Below, one piece after another: positions 1 to 5,503 of a stretch of 14,743 bases of DNA. How positions within the stretch are numbered: the stretch's first letter is position 1; each line of letters starts with the position of its first letter. Both the position numbers and the translations under genes were made by a program. This DNA is from CAYGUK01 sp964352985 (GTDB taxonomy: Bacteria; Pseudomonadota; Gammaproteobacteria; JAHCLG01): positions 1 through 14,743 of the forward strand of contig CAYGUK010000097.1 of the NCBI GenBank assembly GCA_964352985.1, given 5' to 3'. The notes beneath the pieces are model-generated. The model was given only the letters and a program-made list of their open reading frames with translations. It did not search any database and was not told where the DNA came from.

Positions 1-2
1 CG

Positions 3-133
3 GTTGTAATAATCGCATTGATCTCATCTGCTGATTTTTCGACAACAAGAGGTAGTGATCGCCCATGATCCATTTATTATTAGCCTTCGTTGAGTTTATT
101 CGGGCGAGCAGGATAATAAAATTTACCATATAA
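3..133 (+). other. Possible gene tail and overlapping short ORF at the window edge
   Basis: The frame starting at base 3 is open from the window edge to TGA at 66-68 and could be the last 21 residues of a gene beginning outside. An ATG at 65 overlaps that stop (ATGA) and opens a 22-codon frame with a hydrophobic start, ending at 133. One base shift inside it (around 98) would join it to the relic at 94-231, so it may be the original start of that broken gene. Nothing here is long enough to identify. Confidence 0.25.
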
Positions 134-231
134 ATCAAGTGGATAATGTATTCACTGTTGAATTAAGCTCATTAAAGTATACTAAATCAGAAATTAATTC
201 TTATCGAAAAGTCACGTTAAATGAACAATAA
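94..231 (+). pseudogene. Gene relic, left copy of an inverted pair
   Basis: Open frame from just after TGA 91-93 to TAA 229-231, with no start codon near its 5' end; family not recognised. Bases 148-222 match the reverse complement of 1644-1718 at about 64 of 75 positions by eye, and the translations agree (left VFTVELSSLKYTKS, right VFTIEVSSLNYTNS), so this was protein-coding sequence. The two copies part after about residue 'KVT', where this one ends within four codons. It may be the 3' end of a frameshifted gene whose start is the ATG at 65. Function unknown. Confidence 0.45.
148..222 (+). repeat. Diverged inverted repeat, left arm
   Basis: 75 bp that pair in inverted orientation with 1644-1718, about 64 of 75 identical by hand alignment without gaps. 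The differences are spread along the length and the reading frame is kept, so the arms look like diverged copies of one coding fragment, not the ends of a young insertion sequence. The arms enclose the intact membrane protein gene at 500-1393. Confidence 0.7.
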
Positions 232-251
232 CGATTAAACGAGGACCTTGC

Positions 252-332
252 ATGTCCAAACATCCTTTTTTGAAGATTATTCAAGAATTTAAAATAACTG
301 GCGTGATCAATAAAAGCAATATTATCGTATAA
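252..332 (+). CDS. Possible 26-residue peptide
   Basis: ATG 252 to TAA 330-332 encodes 26 residues starting MSKHPFLKIIQEF. A clear Shine-Dalgarno GAGGA (241-245) lies six bases upstream, the main reason to list it. It starts 20 bp after the stop of the relic at 94-231, as a second gene of an operon would. It could instead be the start of a longer gene that has been cut or frameshifted. No family is recognised. Confidence 0.3.
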   Translation: MSKHPFLKIIQEFKITGVINKSNIIV

Positions 333-499
333 ATATCGCCGCTAAATACGTTAGTTATCAGCAATAATGGGAGGGGGGTTTTAAAAATCGTTATATGATA
401 CAGTTCGCTTTTGTTTATTCACATGACTTGTCATTTGAATGATCAGTGTGATGAAATCAAACATATAATAATTATAAATAGAGAGTTAAAGAGTTAATC
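333..499. promoter_or_regulatory. Leader of the membrane protein gene with a possible -10 box
   Basis: AT-rich gap. TATAAT at 464-469 is a perfect -10 match 30 bp before the ATG at 500, but no good -35 lies 16-18 bp upstream (GATCAG at 441-446 is poor), so it would need an activator or be weak. A G-run stands at 368-378. The Shine-Dalgarno for the gene at 500 is probably AAAGAG at 488-493. Confidence 0.35.
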
Positions 500-1393
500 A
501 TGTCAAACCATTTAAATAATTATATAGCATTACCAAAGACTTTAAAGCTTAGTCTCATTTGTTTTATGGTGAGTGCTGTGATCGCAATCATTGTATCGAT
601 AGTCACTTTTTCATCACCGTTTATAGTCATTCCGTGGGATATTGCAAACATTCTATTAGCAATCATAGGCGGACTTTGCATCTATGCTATCTTAAAGCGC
701 CACTCCCTTGCTAAAATACCTTTGTATATTGTTGCGATATTCATTCCCATTATAACACTTTCACTGTTTGGTGCTGGGCGTAATACTGGTATAGTATTTG
801 ATATCTTACTAGCTTGGTTTGTTATTAGCACGATTGTTTTTATCTGTTGCATTCTATCTAAACACAGTTATTTTTGGTTTCGTAGTGAACGTATTATTGA
901 ATATCAAGAGGAATTAAAAAAGACTCCTTTTGAATCTATTGCGGTGATTTTGTCAGAAAAACCCTTATCAATAGAAATATTACAAATACTCATTTTGCTA
1001 TTTTCAATTTTTTGTTTTATTAGTTTTTGTTATGCTATTTATCATTCAGTTACTGTATATCTCACCAATCAAACGGTTTTCATCTTTCCTGTTGTATTGA
1101 TTTTATTTAATTTAACATGGAATAGCTTTTTATATGTGGGTATTAAGCGCGCTAAGTTTTCAACCTTTCTCTTTTTTAATCAAATATTAATTTATTTAAG
1201 TTTGATAGGTTGGGTGAGTGTTATCCATAATATGGTGACTAAATCAAACATAGATTATAGATTACTAGTTACAATGATTGTTTATACGATATTATTTTTC
1301 TTATATGTCACTAAGAAATCACGAGTATGGTTTGAACGTTTACATAATCATTATCGTAAGAAAAATCTACCTGCGCCAATCTCAAATGGATAG
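500..1393 (+). CDS. Membrane protein with two tandem four-helix repeats
   Basis: 297 residues with about eight hydrophobic segments (roughly 15-38, 48-65, 74-92, 98-118, 160-188, 193-211, 222-243, 255-272), so an inner-membrane protein. It appears to be two copies of one four-helix unit: each half ends with a short basic tail after the last helix, with YFWFRSERI (124-132) in the first and RVWFERLHN (275-283) in the second. The only long charged loop (about 128-157) joins the halves. There is no signal peptidase site, transporter signature or catalytic motif I can name. It is intact although flanked by gene relics, and its composition is as AT-rich as the surroundings. The start is supported by AAAGAG seven bases upstream. 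Function unknown. Confidence 0.85.
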   Translation: MSNHLNNYIALPKTLKLSLICFMVSAVIAIIVSIVTFSSPFIVIPWDIANILLAIIGGLCIYAILKRHSLAKIPLYIVAIFIPIITLSLFGAGRNTGIVFDILLAWFVISTIVFICCILSKHSYFWFRSERIIEYQEELKKTPFESIAVILSEKPLSIEILQILILLFSIFCFISFCYAIYHSVTVYLTNQTVFIFPVVLILFNLTWNSFLYVGIKRAKFSTFLFFNQILIYLSLIGWVSVIHNMVTKSNIDYRLLVTMIVYTILFFLYVTKKSRVWFERLHNHYRKKNLPAPISNG

Positions 1394-1454
1394 ATGATAT
1401 TAAATCCAAGATAATTTACTATTCGTTAATTGTAGGTTTTCGACAGAATTATTT
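1394..1454. other. Short AT-rich spacer
   Basis: Between the membrane protein gene and the right-hand relic. I see no hairpin with a T-run that would make a convincing terminator and no open frame. Confidence 0.4.
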
Positions 1455-1735
1455 TTAATCACTACTATATAAAGTGCAGGATTGAGATGTGCTTCTCTCA
1501 ATTTCGCCGATAACAACTTATAAGGTAGTTTCAGTTTGATCTTCTAGTACTGATTTTAGCTCGCAATTTATACTCTCAGCTGGATTAGTAATTAACGTCG
1601 CTTTCATTAGGAAATTCCCATTTCCTAATGTTGAGCAGGGAGCATTCATCGTGACTTTTCGATAAAAATTAATTTATGAATTTGTATAGTTTAATGAGCT
1701 TACTTCGATGGTGAATACACCACTCGCGATTAGCT
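1455..1735 (-). pseudogene. Gene relic, right copy of the inverted pair
   Basis: Read on the minus strand from about 1735, one frame gives LIASGVFTIEVSSLNYTNS, then TAA (1674-1676), then INFYRKVTMNAPCSTL and about 40 further codons to TAA at 1518-1520, with a last open stretch to TAA at 1455-1457. The first stop replaces the Glu codon (GAA) found at the same place in the left copy at 94-231, so it is a single-base nonsense mutation. This copy keeps about 50 residues beyond the point where the left copy ends, including two Cys. No start codon or family is recognised; it is decayed coding DNA. Confidence 0.5.
1644..1718 (-). repeat. Diverged inverted repeat, right arm
   Basis: Partner of 148-222; see that entry. 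The best-kept block is the stretch reading TTATCGAAAAGTCACG on the minus strand, identical in both arms. Confidence 0.7.
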
Positions 1736-1912
1736 ATTACGAAAAATTACATAGGATAAAAATTTAACATTTTTTCTAATGTTGTAATTCTGATATCCAC
1801 CAAAAATATCACCGGAAAGGTCGCGCATGAGAAAGATTAATCCTAGTAATCTCCTGCTCTTCTTCTCGAGTAAAACTATTTATATTACCTTGGTTCATTG
1901 CAAGTACAAAAT
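1736..1912. other. Gene debris without an intact gene
   Basis: Two short minus-strand frames lie here: ATG 1898 to TGA 1809 (29 residues, acidic stretch TREEEQEI) and ATG 1828 to TAA 1730 (32 residues, starting MRDLSGDIFGGY). They overlap in different frames and neither has a strong Shine-Dalgarno. The first frame is also open upstream into the end of the MFS relic. Together they look like fragments of one or two broken genes; I recognise neither. Confidence 0.35.
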
Positions 1913-2179
1913 CTAATGGATGATTGAATTTTGATTCTGTATAATTCTATTGATGATTTCAGCAAAACTTAATATCAGTAATCCAATAATTAGCATTATT
2001 ATTGAAAAAAAATAACAAAAAGTTATTGATTCAACATTACTAATACCACTTATAATTGGACCCACAGCCCATGTGAAGGCTAATAAAGAGCCAGAGACTC
2101 CCATAACTTTACCCTGTTCAAATTCGTTAGCCAGATTTGAAATTTTTGCAATGTAACCTACAAAAGACTTAGCTATCAT
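1913..2179 (-). pseudogene. C-terminal remnant of an MFS drug-efflux transporter
   Basis: 88 residues, of which about 8-75 resemble the last helices of 12-helix MFS efflux pumps of the TetA/multidrug type: a cytoplasmic loop ending NEFEQGKVMGV, then hydrophobic segments at about 28-46 and 52-72. NE-x-QGKVMG followed by W-x-GP-x-ISG is the loop and helix found before the final helices of that group. Intact members are about 400 residues, so roughly three quarters of the gene is missing. The first residues (MIAKSFV) probably come from the junction, since the frame upstream hits a stop at 2198-2200 and no Shine-Dalgarno stands before the ATG. The natural stop seems kept. It would not make a working transporter. 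Confidence 0.65.
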
Positions 2180-2180
2180 T

Positions 2181-2411
2181 AATAAGCGATTAGAATATTA
2201 TTGGTTAAATCGCGACAAAGCTGCAGATAGTTTACATCTGGATTTTATTCGTGTTGAGGGTGAATTTCCAAATGTCACGCCTTTAATTACTCAGTATATG
2301 AGATTGGTCACTCATGAAGAGTATGACAATGCCAGCGACATCCCCTCTTCGAAGTTAGATGAACAATGGCTAAATTTAATTAACACGAAATTATATCAAT
2401 TATCTCAATGA
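2181..2411 (+). pseudogene. 3' fragment of an unidentified gene
   Basis: The plus frame is open from 2157 (after TAA 2154-2156) to TGA at 2409-2411, about 76 residues from 2181, with no start codon near the 5' end. The peptide is soluble and mixed in charge (e.g. NKRLEYYWLNRDKAADSL and the tail LDEQWLNLINTKLYQL), which looks like real protein sequence. Its 5' side runs directly into the truncated MFS gene of the opposite strand, so both genes appear cut at one breakpoint near 2165-2185. Family not recognised. The stop overlaps the end of the convergent 81-aa gene by 7 bp. Confidence 0.5.
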
Positions 2412-2650
2412 CTCTTTAATTTATATTTATCAGATTTTAAAATCATTTCTTTTACATGTTTGTCATGGCGAATTAATTTTGTAAGGTTGAGATTACTCAT
2501 ATTATTTAATTTCAAACTCGACCAGATGAAATTGTTATCAACTTCCATACCTGGACAACATCCACCCGGGCAACAGTGGGCATAAACTAATGTAGTAAAA
2601 CTCAACGATCCTAATAATATCAATGATTTCATAACTAAATTATGTAACAT
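2405..2650 (-). CDS. Small exported Cys-rich protein with CCPGGCCPG motif
   Basis: 81 residues with a signal peptide (about 1-24; hydrophobic core LILLGSLSFTTLV, cleavage after VYA before His25). The mature protein starts HCCPGGCCPGM: two CCPG units with a His in front and a Met behind, a plausible metal-binding or disulfide-rich head; this is inference. The tail is basic with spaced His residues (RHDKHVKEM). A strong Shine-Dalgarno (GGGGG, 2658-2662) supports the ATG at 2650; Met7 is a weaker alternative. It is separated from the HTH gene upstream by 104 bp, so it may have its own promoter. I do not recognise the family. Confidence 0.7.
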   Translation of the reverse strand: MLHNLVMKSLILLGSLSFTTLVYAHCCPGGCCPGMEVDNNFIWSSLKLNNMSNLNLTKLIRHDKHVKEMILKSDKYKLKSH

Positions 2651-2684
2651 AAAAATCCCCCGTTAATAATCAGTATGAACGACA

Positions 2685-2696
2685 TTAGCATGCTAA
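2685..2696. repeat. 12-bp perfect palindrome upstream of the Cys-rich gene
   Basis: TTAGCATGCTAA, 34 bp before the start of the 81-aa gene in an AT-rich 104-bp gap. Its place and symmetry fit an operator, possibly for the HTH protein encoded next door. The binding protein is not shown by the sequence. Confidence 0.35.
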
Positions 2697-2754
2697 ATAT
2701 TTTAATTAAATATACTAAAGTACTATTTATTGTGCCCTTTCATTCATAATTTAG

Positions 2755-3117
2755 TTATTTTATATTTTCCAAATTAAGCATATAGAGCAATTGCATTGTT
2801 GTTTTACACCTGTAACGTTTTCTCAACTTCGACATTAATTGTTTAATTGTGCTTGGTGAACGATTTAATTTTGATGCAACTTGGTTAAAAGATAAGCCTT
2901 CGCCAAAATATTTAACACAACTGTATTCAAGTTCATTTAATTCAGACAATGAAATTTTTTGATGAATTTTAACCATGGGCTGGATCCAGCCTACTTTGAT
3001 TTGATATTTTGGAGGACATAACAATTTATAACCTCTTTTTAAATACGCATTAACTTTATTTGAACTCACTATTTGATAATCAATAATGTCAGTGGTGTTT
3101 TGTAAATGTGTAAACAT
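2755..3117 (-). CDS. Short LuxR/GerE-type HTH transcriptional regulator
   Basis: 120 residues. Residues 56-112 form a LuxR-type (GerE) DNA-binding domain: LSELNELEYSCVKYFGEGLS, then the scaffold helix FNQVASKLN and recognition helix SPSTIKQLMSKLRKRY (87-102), with the usual Leu/Val spacing. There is no N-terminal receiver or autoinducer-binding domain. Instead a short segment (about 11-40, DYQIVSSNKVNAYLKRGYKL) recalls small domains of the type Y-x-IV-x-S...L...G(W/Y), as in DUF1737, so it could be a mini sensor; this is a weak match by eye. It starts 19 bp after the stop of the lipoprotein gene, so it is likely cotranscribed with the ardA cluster and may regulate it. Targets unknown. Confidence 0.75.
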   Translation of the reverse strand: MFTHLQNTTDIIDYQIVSSNKVNAYLKRGYKLLCPPKYQIKVGWIQPMVKIHQKISLSELNELEYSCVKYFGEGLSFNQVASKLNRSPSTIKQLMSKLRKRYRCKTTMQLLYMLNLENIK

Positions 3118-3136
3118 AAATTATTTTACCTTGTTG

Positions 3137-3709
3137 TTACTTAGTTACCCAATTACCCGAGCTATCTTCACATGCAACACCTGTGACAAAAGTTGAACGA
3201 CCATTTATTGATGCTTGCATTTTATAAGTTCGACATGTGTGATTGTTTGCTTGATAAAATCTTCCTGGTGTTACTGTATAATGAGTATGGGTATGTTGGT
3301 TTGTCCATTGATTACTATCACCTGATGGAACATTTGTGATGGTTTTATTTAGTTCCAATTTATCAACTTCATCCATAGTATGACCTATACGATTACCAAT
3401 GAACGCACCTAATAATGTTCCGCCAACAGTAGCAACGACTCTACCTGATCCCCCGCCTATTTGATTACCTAAAAATCCACCAACGGCACCACCCGTTAAA
3501 GTCCCAATATCTTCATTATTAATGGCGCAACTTGTTAAAGAAAATGCAAGTAAGCCAAGAAATATACGTTTAATAATTTTAGATCTCTTCTTATTCATTT
3601 TTGACGCTTTCTTAAGTTTAATCGATTTATTTTTATAATATGTGGCTTTATTAATCATGGGCGTCGCCATTTGATATATTGTATAATTGGTTTTTAAAGT
3701 TGAATTCAT
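3137..3709 (-). CDS. Glycine-zipper (17 kDa surface antigen-like) lipoprotein
   Basis: 190 residues. A lipobox LTSC (Cys61) follows a hydrophobic stretch IFLGLLAFS, so the protein should be lipidated and sit in the outer membrane. Residues 67-110 are a glycine-zipper 2TM domain (TLTGGAVGGFLGNQIGGG and GGTLLGAFIGNRIGHTMD), as in the rickettsial 17-kDa antigen and related proteins. The C-terminal domain (about 130-190: TVTPGRFY, CRTY, ACEDSSGNW) matches the usual tail of that group. The start is uncertain: ATG 3709 has a strong Shine-Dalgarno (AGGAG, 7-bp spacing) but gives 37 extra basic residues before a normal signal peptide beginning at Met38 (ATG 3598), which has only a weak site. It lies 20 bp after the 114-aa gene, in operon order. 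Confidence 0.8.
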   Translation of the reverse strand: MNSTLKTNYTIYQMATPMINKATYYKNKSIKLKKASKMNKKRSKIIKRIFLGLLAFSLTSCAINNEDIGTLTGGAVGGFLGNQIGGGSGRVVATVGGTLLGAFIGNRIGHTMDEVDKLELNKTITNVPSGDSNQWTNQHTHTHYTVTPGRFYQANNHTCRTYKMQASINGRSTFVTGVACEDSSGNWVTK

Positions 3710-3729
3710 TTAAATTGCTCCTGGTTTTA

Positions 3730-4074
3730 TTAAAAATCAAATTGAAATATTAGGGCGATAAGGTTTTTTCGTTTGGGTGTATTCGGTACCGTTAAATAAT
3801 CCGTTCGAATAATGTTTAAAATTGCTGTTTTATTTTCAGATGGTAAATAATCTAAAAGTTTACTTTCAGTAAAATTAATAATATTAAGTTCAGCTCTGAA
3901 TAGCTTATATTCTAATGTTTTTAATTTTAATTTTAGATTTTTTACACGTGAAGAATTAATTTGATTTGATGCGAGTTTTTTTCTTAATTTCATTTTAATG
4001 TTGATTATCTTATACTCAAAATTTAAAACAATATTTTTAAGTCGGGTTAATTTTAACTGTAAAAGTATAGACAT
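3730..4074 (-). CDS. Unknown 114-residue basic helical protein coupled to ardA
   Basis: I place the start at ATG 4074 because GAGGAG lies about nine bases upstream, straddling the ardA stop; the frame is open further upstream (to 4230) but there it only shadows ardA. The product is Lys/Leu-rich and probably mostly helical: KLTRLKNIVLNFEY, KLRKKLASNQI and KNLKLKLKTLEYKLFRAEL look like coiled coil from about 5 to 75, followed by a mixed C-terminal part. There is no signal peptide or membrane helix. The short distance to ardA (13 bp) points to translational coupling. No known family is recognised; a role with ArdA is guesswork. Confidence 0.6.
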   Translation of the reverse strand: MSILLQLKLTRLKNIVLNFEYKIINIKMKLRKKLASNQINSSRVKNLKLKLKTLEYKLFRAELNIINFTESKLLDYLPSENKTAILNIIRTDYLTVPNTPKRKNLIALIFQFDF

Positions 4075-4087
4075 ATCTAAATACTCC

Positions 4088-4615
4088 TCAAGAATATTGA
4101 TTGAATACATGTGTTCTACCATCAGAATAAATTGCAAGATAATCTGAGATGAATATATCTCTTGAGAAAGAGTCATAGTCGATATAAAAATGAACTGCCT
4201 CGGGAATTTGATCAAGATATAATTCATCAAATAATTCTGTAGAAAATGCTAAGGTGTTTTCAAAATCACCACAATATTGATTTTCAAGCATATTATATGC
4301 TTCGTCAAAATCACCACAGATGTAACTCAGCACCGCGCATCCAAGTTTTCCATAATTAACAATAAAATGGGCTTTTTTAGATATGGATTCTATCGGTTCA
4401 AATTCACTTATTGAGTGTTCTCCGAAATCCTCGAAGTCATGGATCGCATAATCTTCTGAACAGTCTTTTGATGGACTTGTTGATAACATCTTGTCGATTT
4501 CATCGTGAATTTATTCAATGTTTAGTGTTGCATCAATCCACTTGCCATGTAGCTCACCAGCATTATAAGCAGATAAACAAACAACATAAATTTTAGGTGA
4601 TAAATCATTACTCAT
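4088..4615 (-). pseudogene. ardA: Antirestriction protein ArdA, interrupted by one in-frame TAA
   Basis: ArdA is a DNA mimic that blocks type I restriction enzymes when a conjugative element enters a new cell. From ATG 4615 (GGAG upstream) the frame reads KIYVVCLSAYNAGELHGKWIDA, the classic ArdA N-terminus, then TAA at codon 35 (4511-4513), then continues in the same frame through DEIDKML, YAIHDFEDFG, an acidic middle and the ArdA C-terminus YIDYDSFSRDIF..DY..I...GRTHVF. Without the stop it would be 175 residues, close to the family norm, with many Asp and Glu as expected. One base change explains the stop; TAA ends other genes here, so recoding is not general. The downstream part could be made from ATG 4489 (133 residues), but no good Shine-Dalgarno precedes it. 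Readthrough cannot be excluded. Confidence 0.8.
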
Positions 4616-4653
4616 AGTAAAAATCTCCAACGAATTAGTTTTTTTAAATTAAA

Positions 4654-4914
4654 TTAACTGAGTTTATTTAATTCAGCGAACTGCTCAGCAAGAGTGATGT
4701 TCTTGTTGAGACGAGTGACTTTTGCCATGAGTGATTGGACAACCTCTCTTAAATTCTCTTTGCAGAAGCGCAAAGTAATAATATCGGTTGTATCAAGTGA
4801 TGATTTTGCTAATACTTCTGAGACTTGATGAAAGCAATTATCAAGTGTCATCAGGGTTTCGTCAGAGGGAATATTGCGTACAGGATTATCTTGTGGTAGG
4901 TTTAACTTAGCCAT
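4654..4914 (-). CDS. Unknown 86-residue protein, first gene of the ardA cluster
   Basis: Start is secure: AAGGAG stands six bases before ATG 4914. The product is small, soluble and probably helical (about 20-80: DNCFHQVSEVLAK, CKENLREVVQSLMAKVTRL, AEQFAELNKL) with a Pro-rich first 17 residues. No signal peptide, membrane helix or known motif is visible. It lies directly downstream of the best promoter of the cluster and 38 bp before the ardA start, so it would be expressed with ardA on entry into a recipient. That context suggests an anti-defence or plasmid-establishment role, but nothing in the sequence itself shows one. Confidence 0.7.
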   Translation of the reverse strand: MAKLNLPQDNPVRNIPSDETLMTLDNCFHQVSEVLAKSSLDTTDIITLRFCKENLREVVQSLMAKVTRLNKNITLAEQFAELNKLS

Positions 4915-4997
4915 TGTCGACTCCTTGTTAGTCGGTTTGGTTAGTGTTGTTGGAGTGTTGGTAGCACTTCAATAACACGCTAAAATTCAATGGATTC

Positions 4998-5025
4998 ATT
5001 ATATCATAATCACTAATTAAAACAA
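4998..5025 (-). promoter_or_regulatory. Promoter of the ardA cluster
   Basis: On the minus strand, -35 TTGTTT (5020-5025) and a perfect -10 TATAAT (4998-5003) are 16 bp apart, about 84 bp before the first gene's ATG. The -35 lies just downstream of the hairpin terminator at 5027-5053, which would insulate it from transcription coming from the small ORFs upstream. Confidence 0.55.
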
Positions 5026-5026
5026 C

Positions 5027-5053
5027 AAAAACACTGTTTTTACCAGTGTTTTT
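5027..5053 (-). terminator. Bidirectional hairpin terminator
   Basis: AAAAACACTG (5027-5036) and CAGTGTTTTT (5044-5053) form a perfect 10-bp stem with a 7-base loop; T-runs follow on either strand. The GC part of the stem is short (CACTG), so efficiency is uncertain. On the minus strand it stands 24 bp after the stop of the 26-residue ORF. Confidence 0.6.
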
Positions 5054-5077
5054 TGAAATTAAAAATGTGAAATTAGT

Positions 5078-5158
5078 TCAAATTAAATGCAAAAATAACA
5101 AAATAATGGCGACAATTAATAGGGTTGAAGTAAACAAAAATTTCGTATTATTCTTCAT
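5078..5158 (-). CDS. Possible 26-residue single-helix membrane peptide
   Basis: ATG 5158 to TGA 5078-5080 encodes MKNNTKFLFTSTLL, then a hydrophobic run ending IILLFLHLI: a basic start followed by one membrane helix of about 18 residues. The layout resembles small toxic or regulatory membrane peptides, but no family match can be claimed. A hairpin terminator follows directly, and a 36-residue ORF lies 64 bp upstream on the same strand. The Shine-Dalgarno is weak, which keeps confidence low. Confidence 0.35.
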   Translation of the reverse strand: MKNNTKFLFTSTLLIVAIILLFLHLI

Positions 5159-5222
5159 ATCTAGCATTTGTCACTAATGCGTTTCTATCAATCAAGGTCG
5201 ACTCTTTTGAGAGAGCATTTTT

Positions 5223-5333
5223 TTAAAGTTCATCGATTAATAATAGTGAAGTTTGTCGGGCTGCTTTGACTTCGAAAATTGTTTCTGTTAACGACTGATA
5301 AATAATATTGATTTCTTCATTTGATATTTTCAT
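5223..5333 (-). CDS. Possible 36-residue peptide
   Basis: ATG 5333 to TAA 5223-5225 encodes 36 residues starting MKISNEEINIIYQSL, amphipathic and probably helical, with no membrane segment. AGAG lies nine bases before the ATG, a moderate Shine-Dalgarno. It would share a transcript with the 26-residue membrane peptide and end at the terminator at 5027-5053. Not recognised. The rest of 5159-5500 shows no other gene. Confidence 0.35.
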   Translation of the reverse strand: MKISNEEINIIYQSLTETIFEVKAARQTSLLLIDEL

Positions 5334-5453
5334 GTTCAATTACTCTATTTAAAAGAATGAAACAAAGTTCAATATGTTTACGATAAAATTTTTCTGAGGC
5401 TCGTTTTAATAAGTGTTAGAATAACTTTAATCGATATTAATCTACAAATGATT

Positions 5454-5462
5454 TGGTATAAT
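5454..5462 (+). promoter_or_regulatory. Extended -10 promoter of traF
   Basis: TGGTATAAT is a perfect TATAAT (5457-5462) with the TG extension, 41 bp before the traF ATG. No clear -35 lies 17 bp upstream, which extended -10 promoters can do without. Confidence 0.5.
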
Positions 5463-5503
5463 TATGGTTTAGTTAATACTTGTGAAATAAAAGTCATTTA
5501 ATA

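Noticed and set aside
4075..4230. Upstream extension of the 114-aa gene to ATG 4230
   Set aside because: It overlaps ardA in another frame, while ATG 4074 has GAGGAG at the right distance.
4511..4513. Host-wide recoding of TAA as a sense codon
   Set aside because: traC, the 36-residue ORF and other genes end naturally at TAA, and the 2481-codon traA contains no in-frame TAA.
4411..4596. 61-codon plus-strand ORF
   Set aside because: Antisense shadow of ardA; no Shine-Dalgarno, and the minus-strand ArdA sequence is clear.
5106..5177. 23-codon plus-strand ORF antisense to the 26-residue peptide
   Set aside because: No Shine-Dalgarno, no promoter or operon context; the minus-strand frame has a terminator directly after it.
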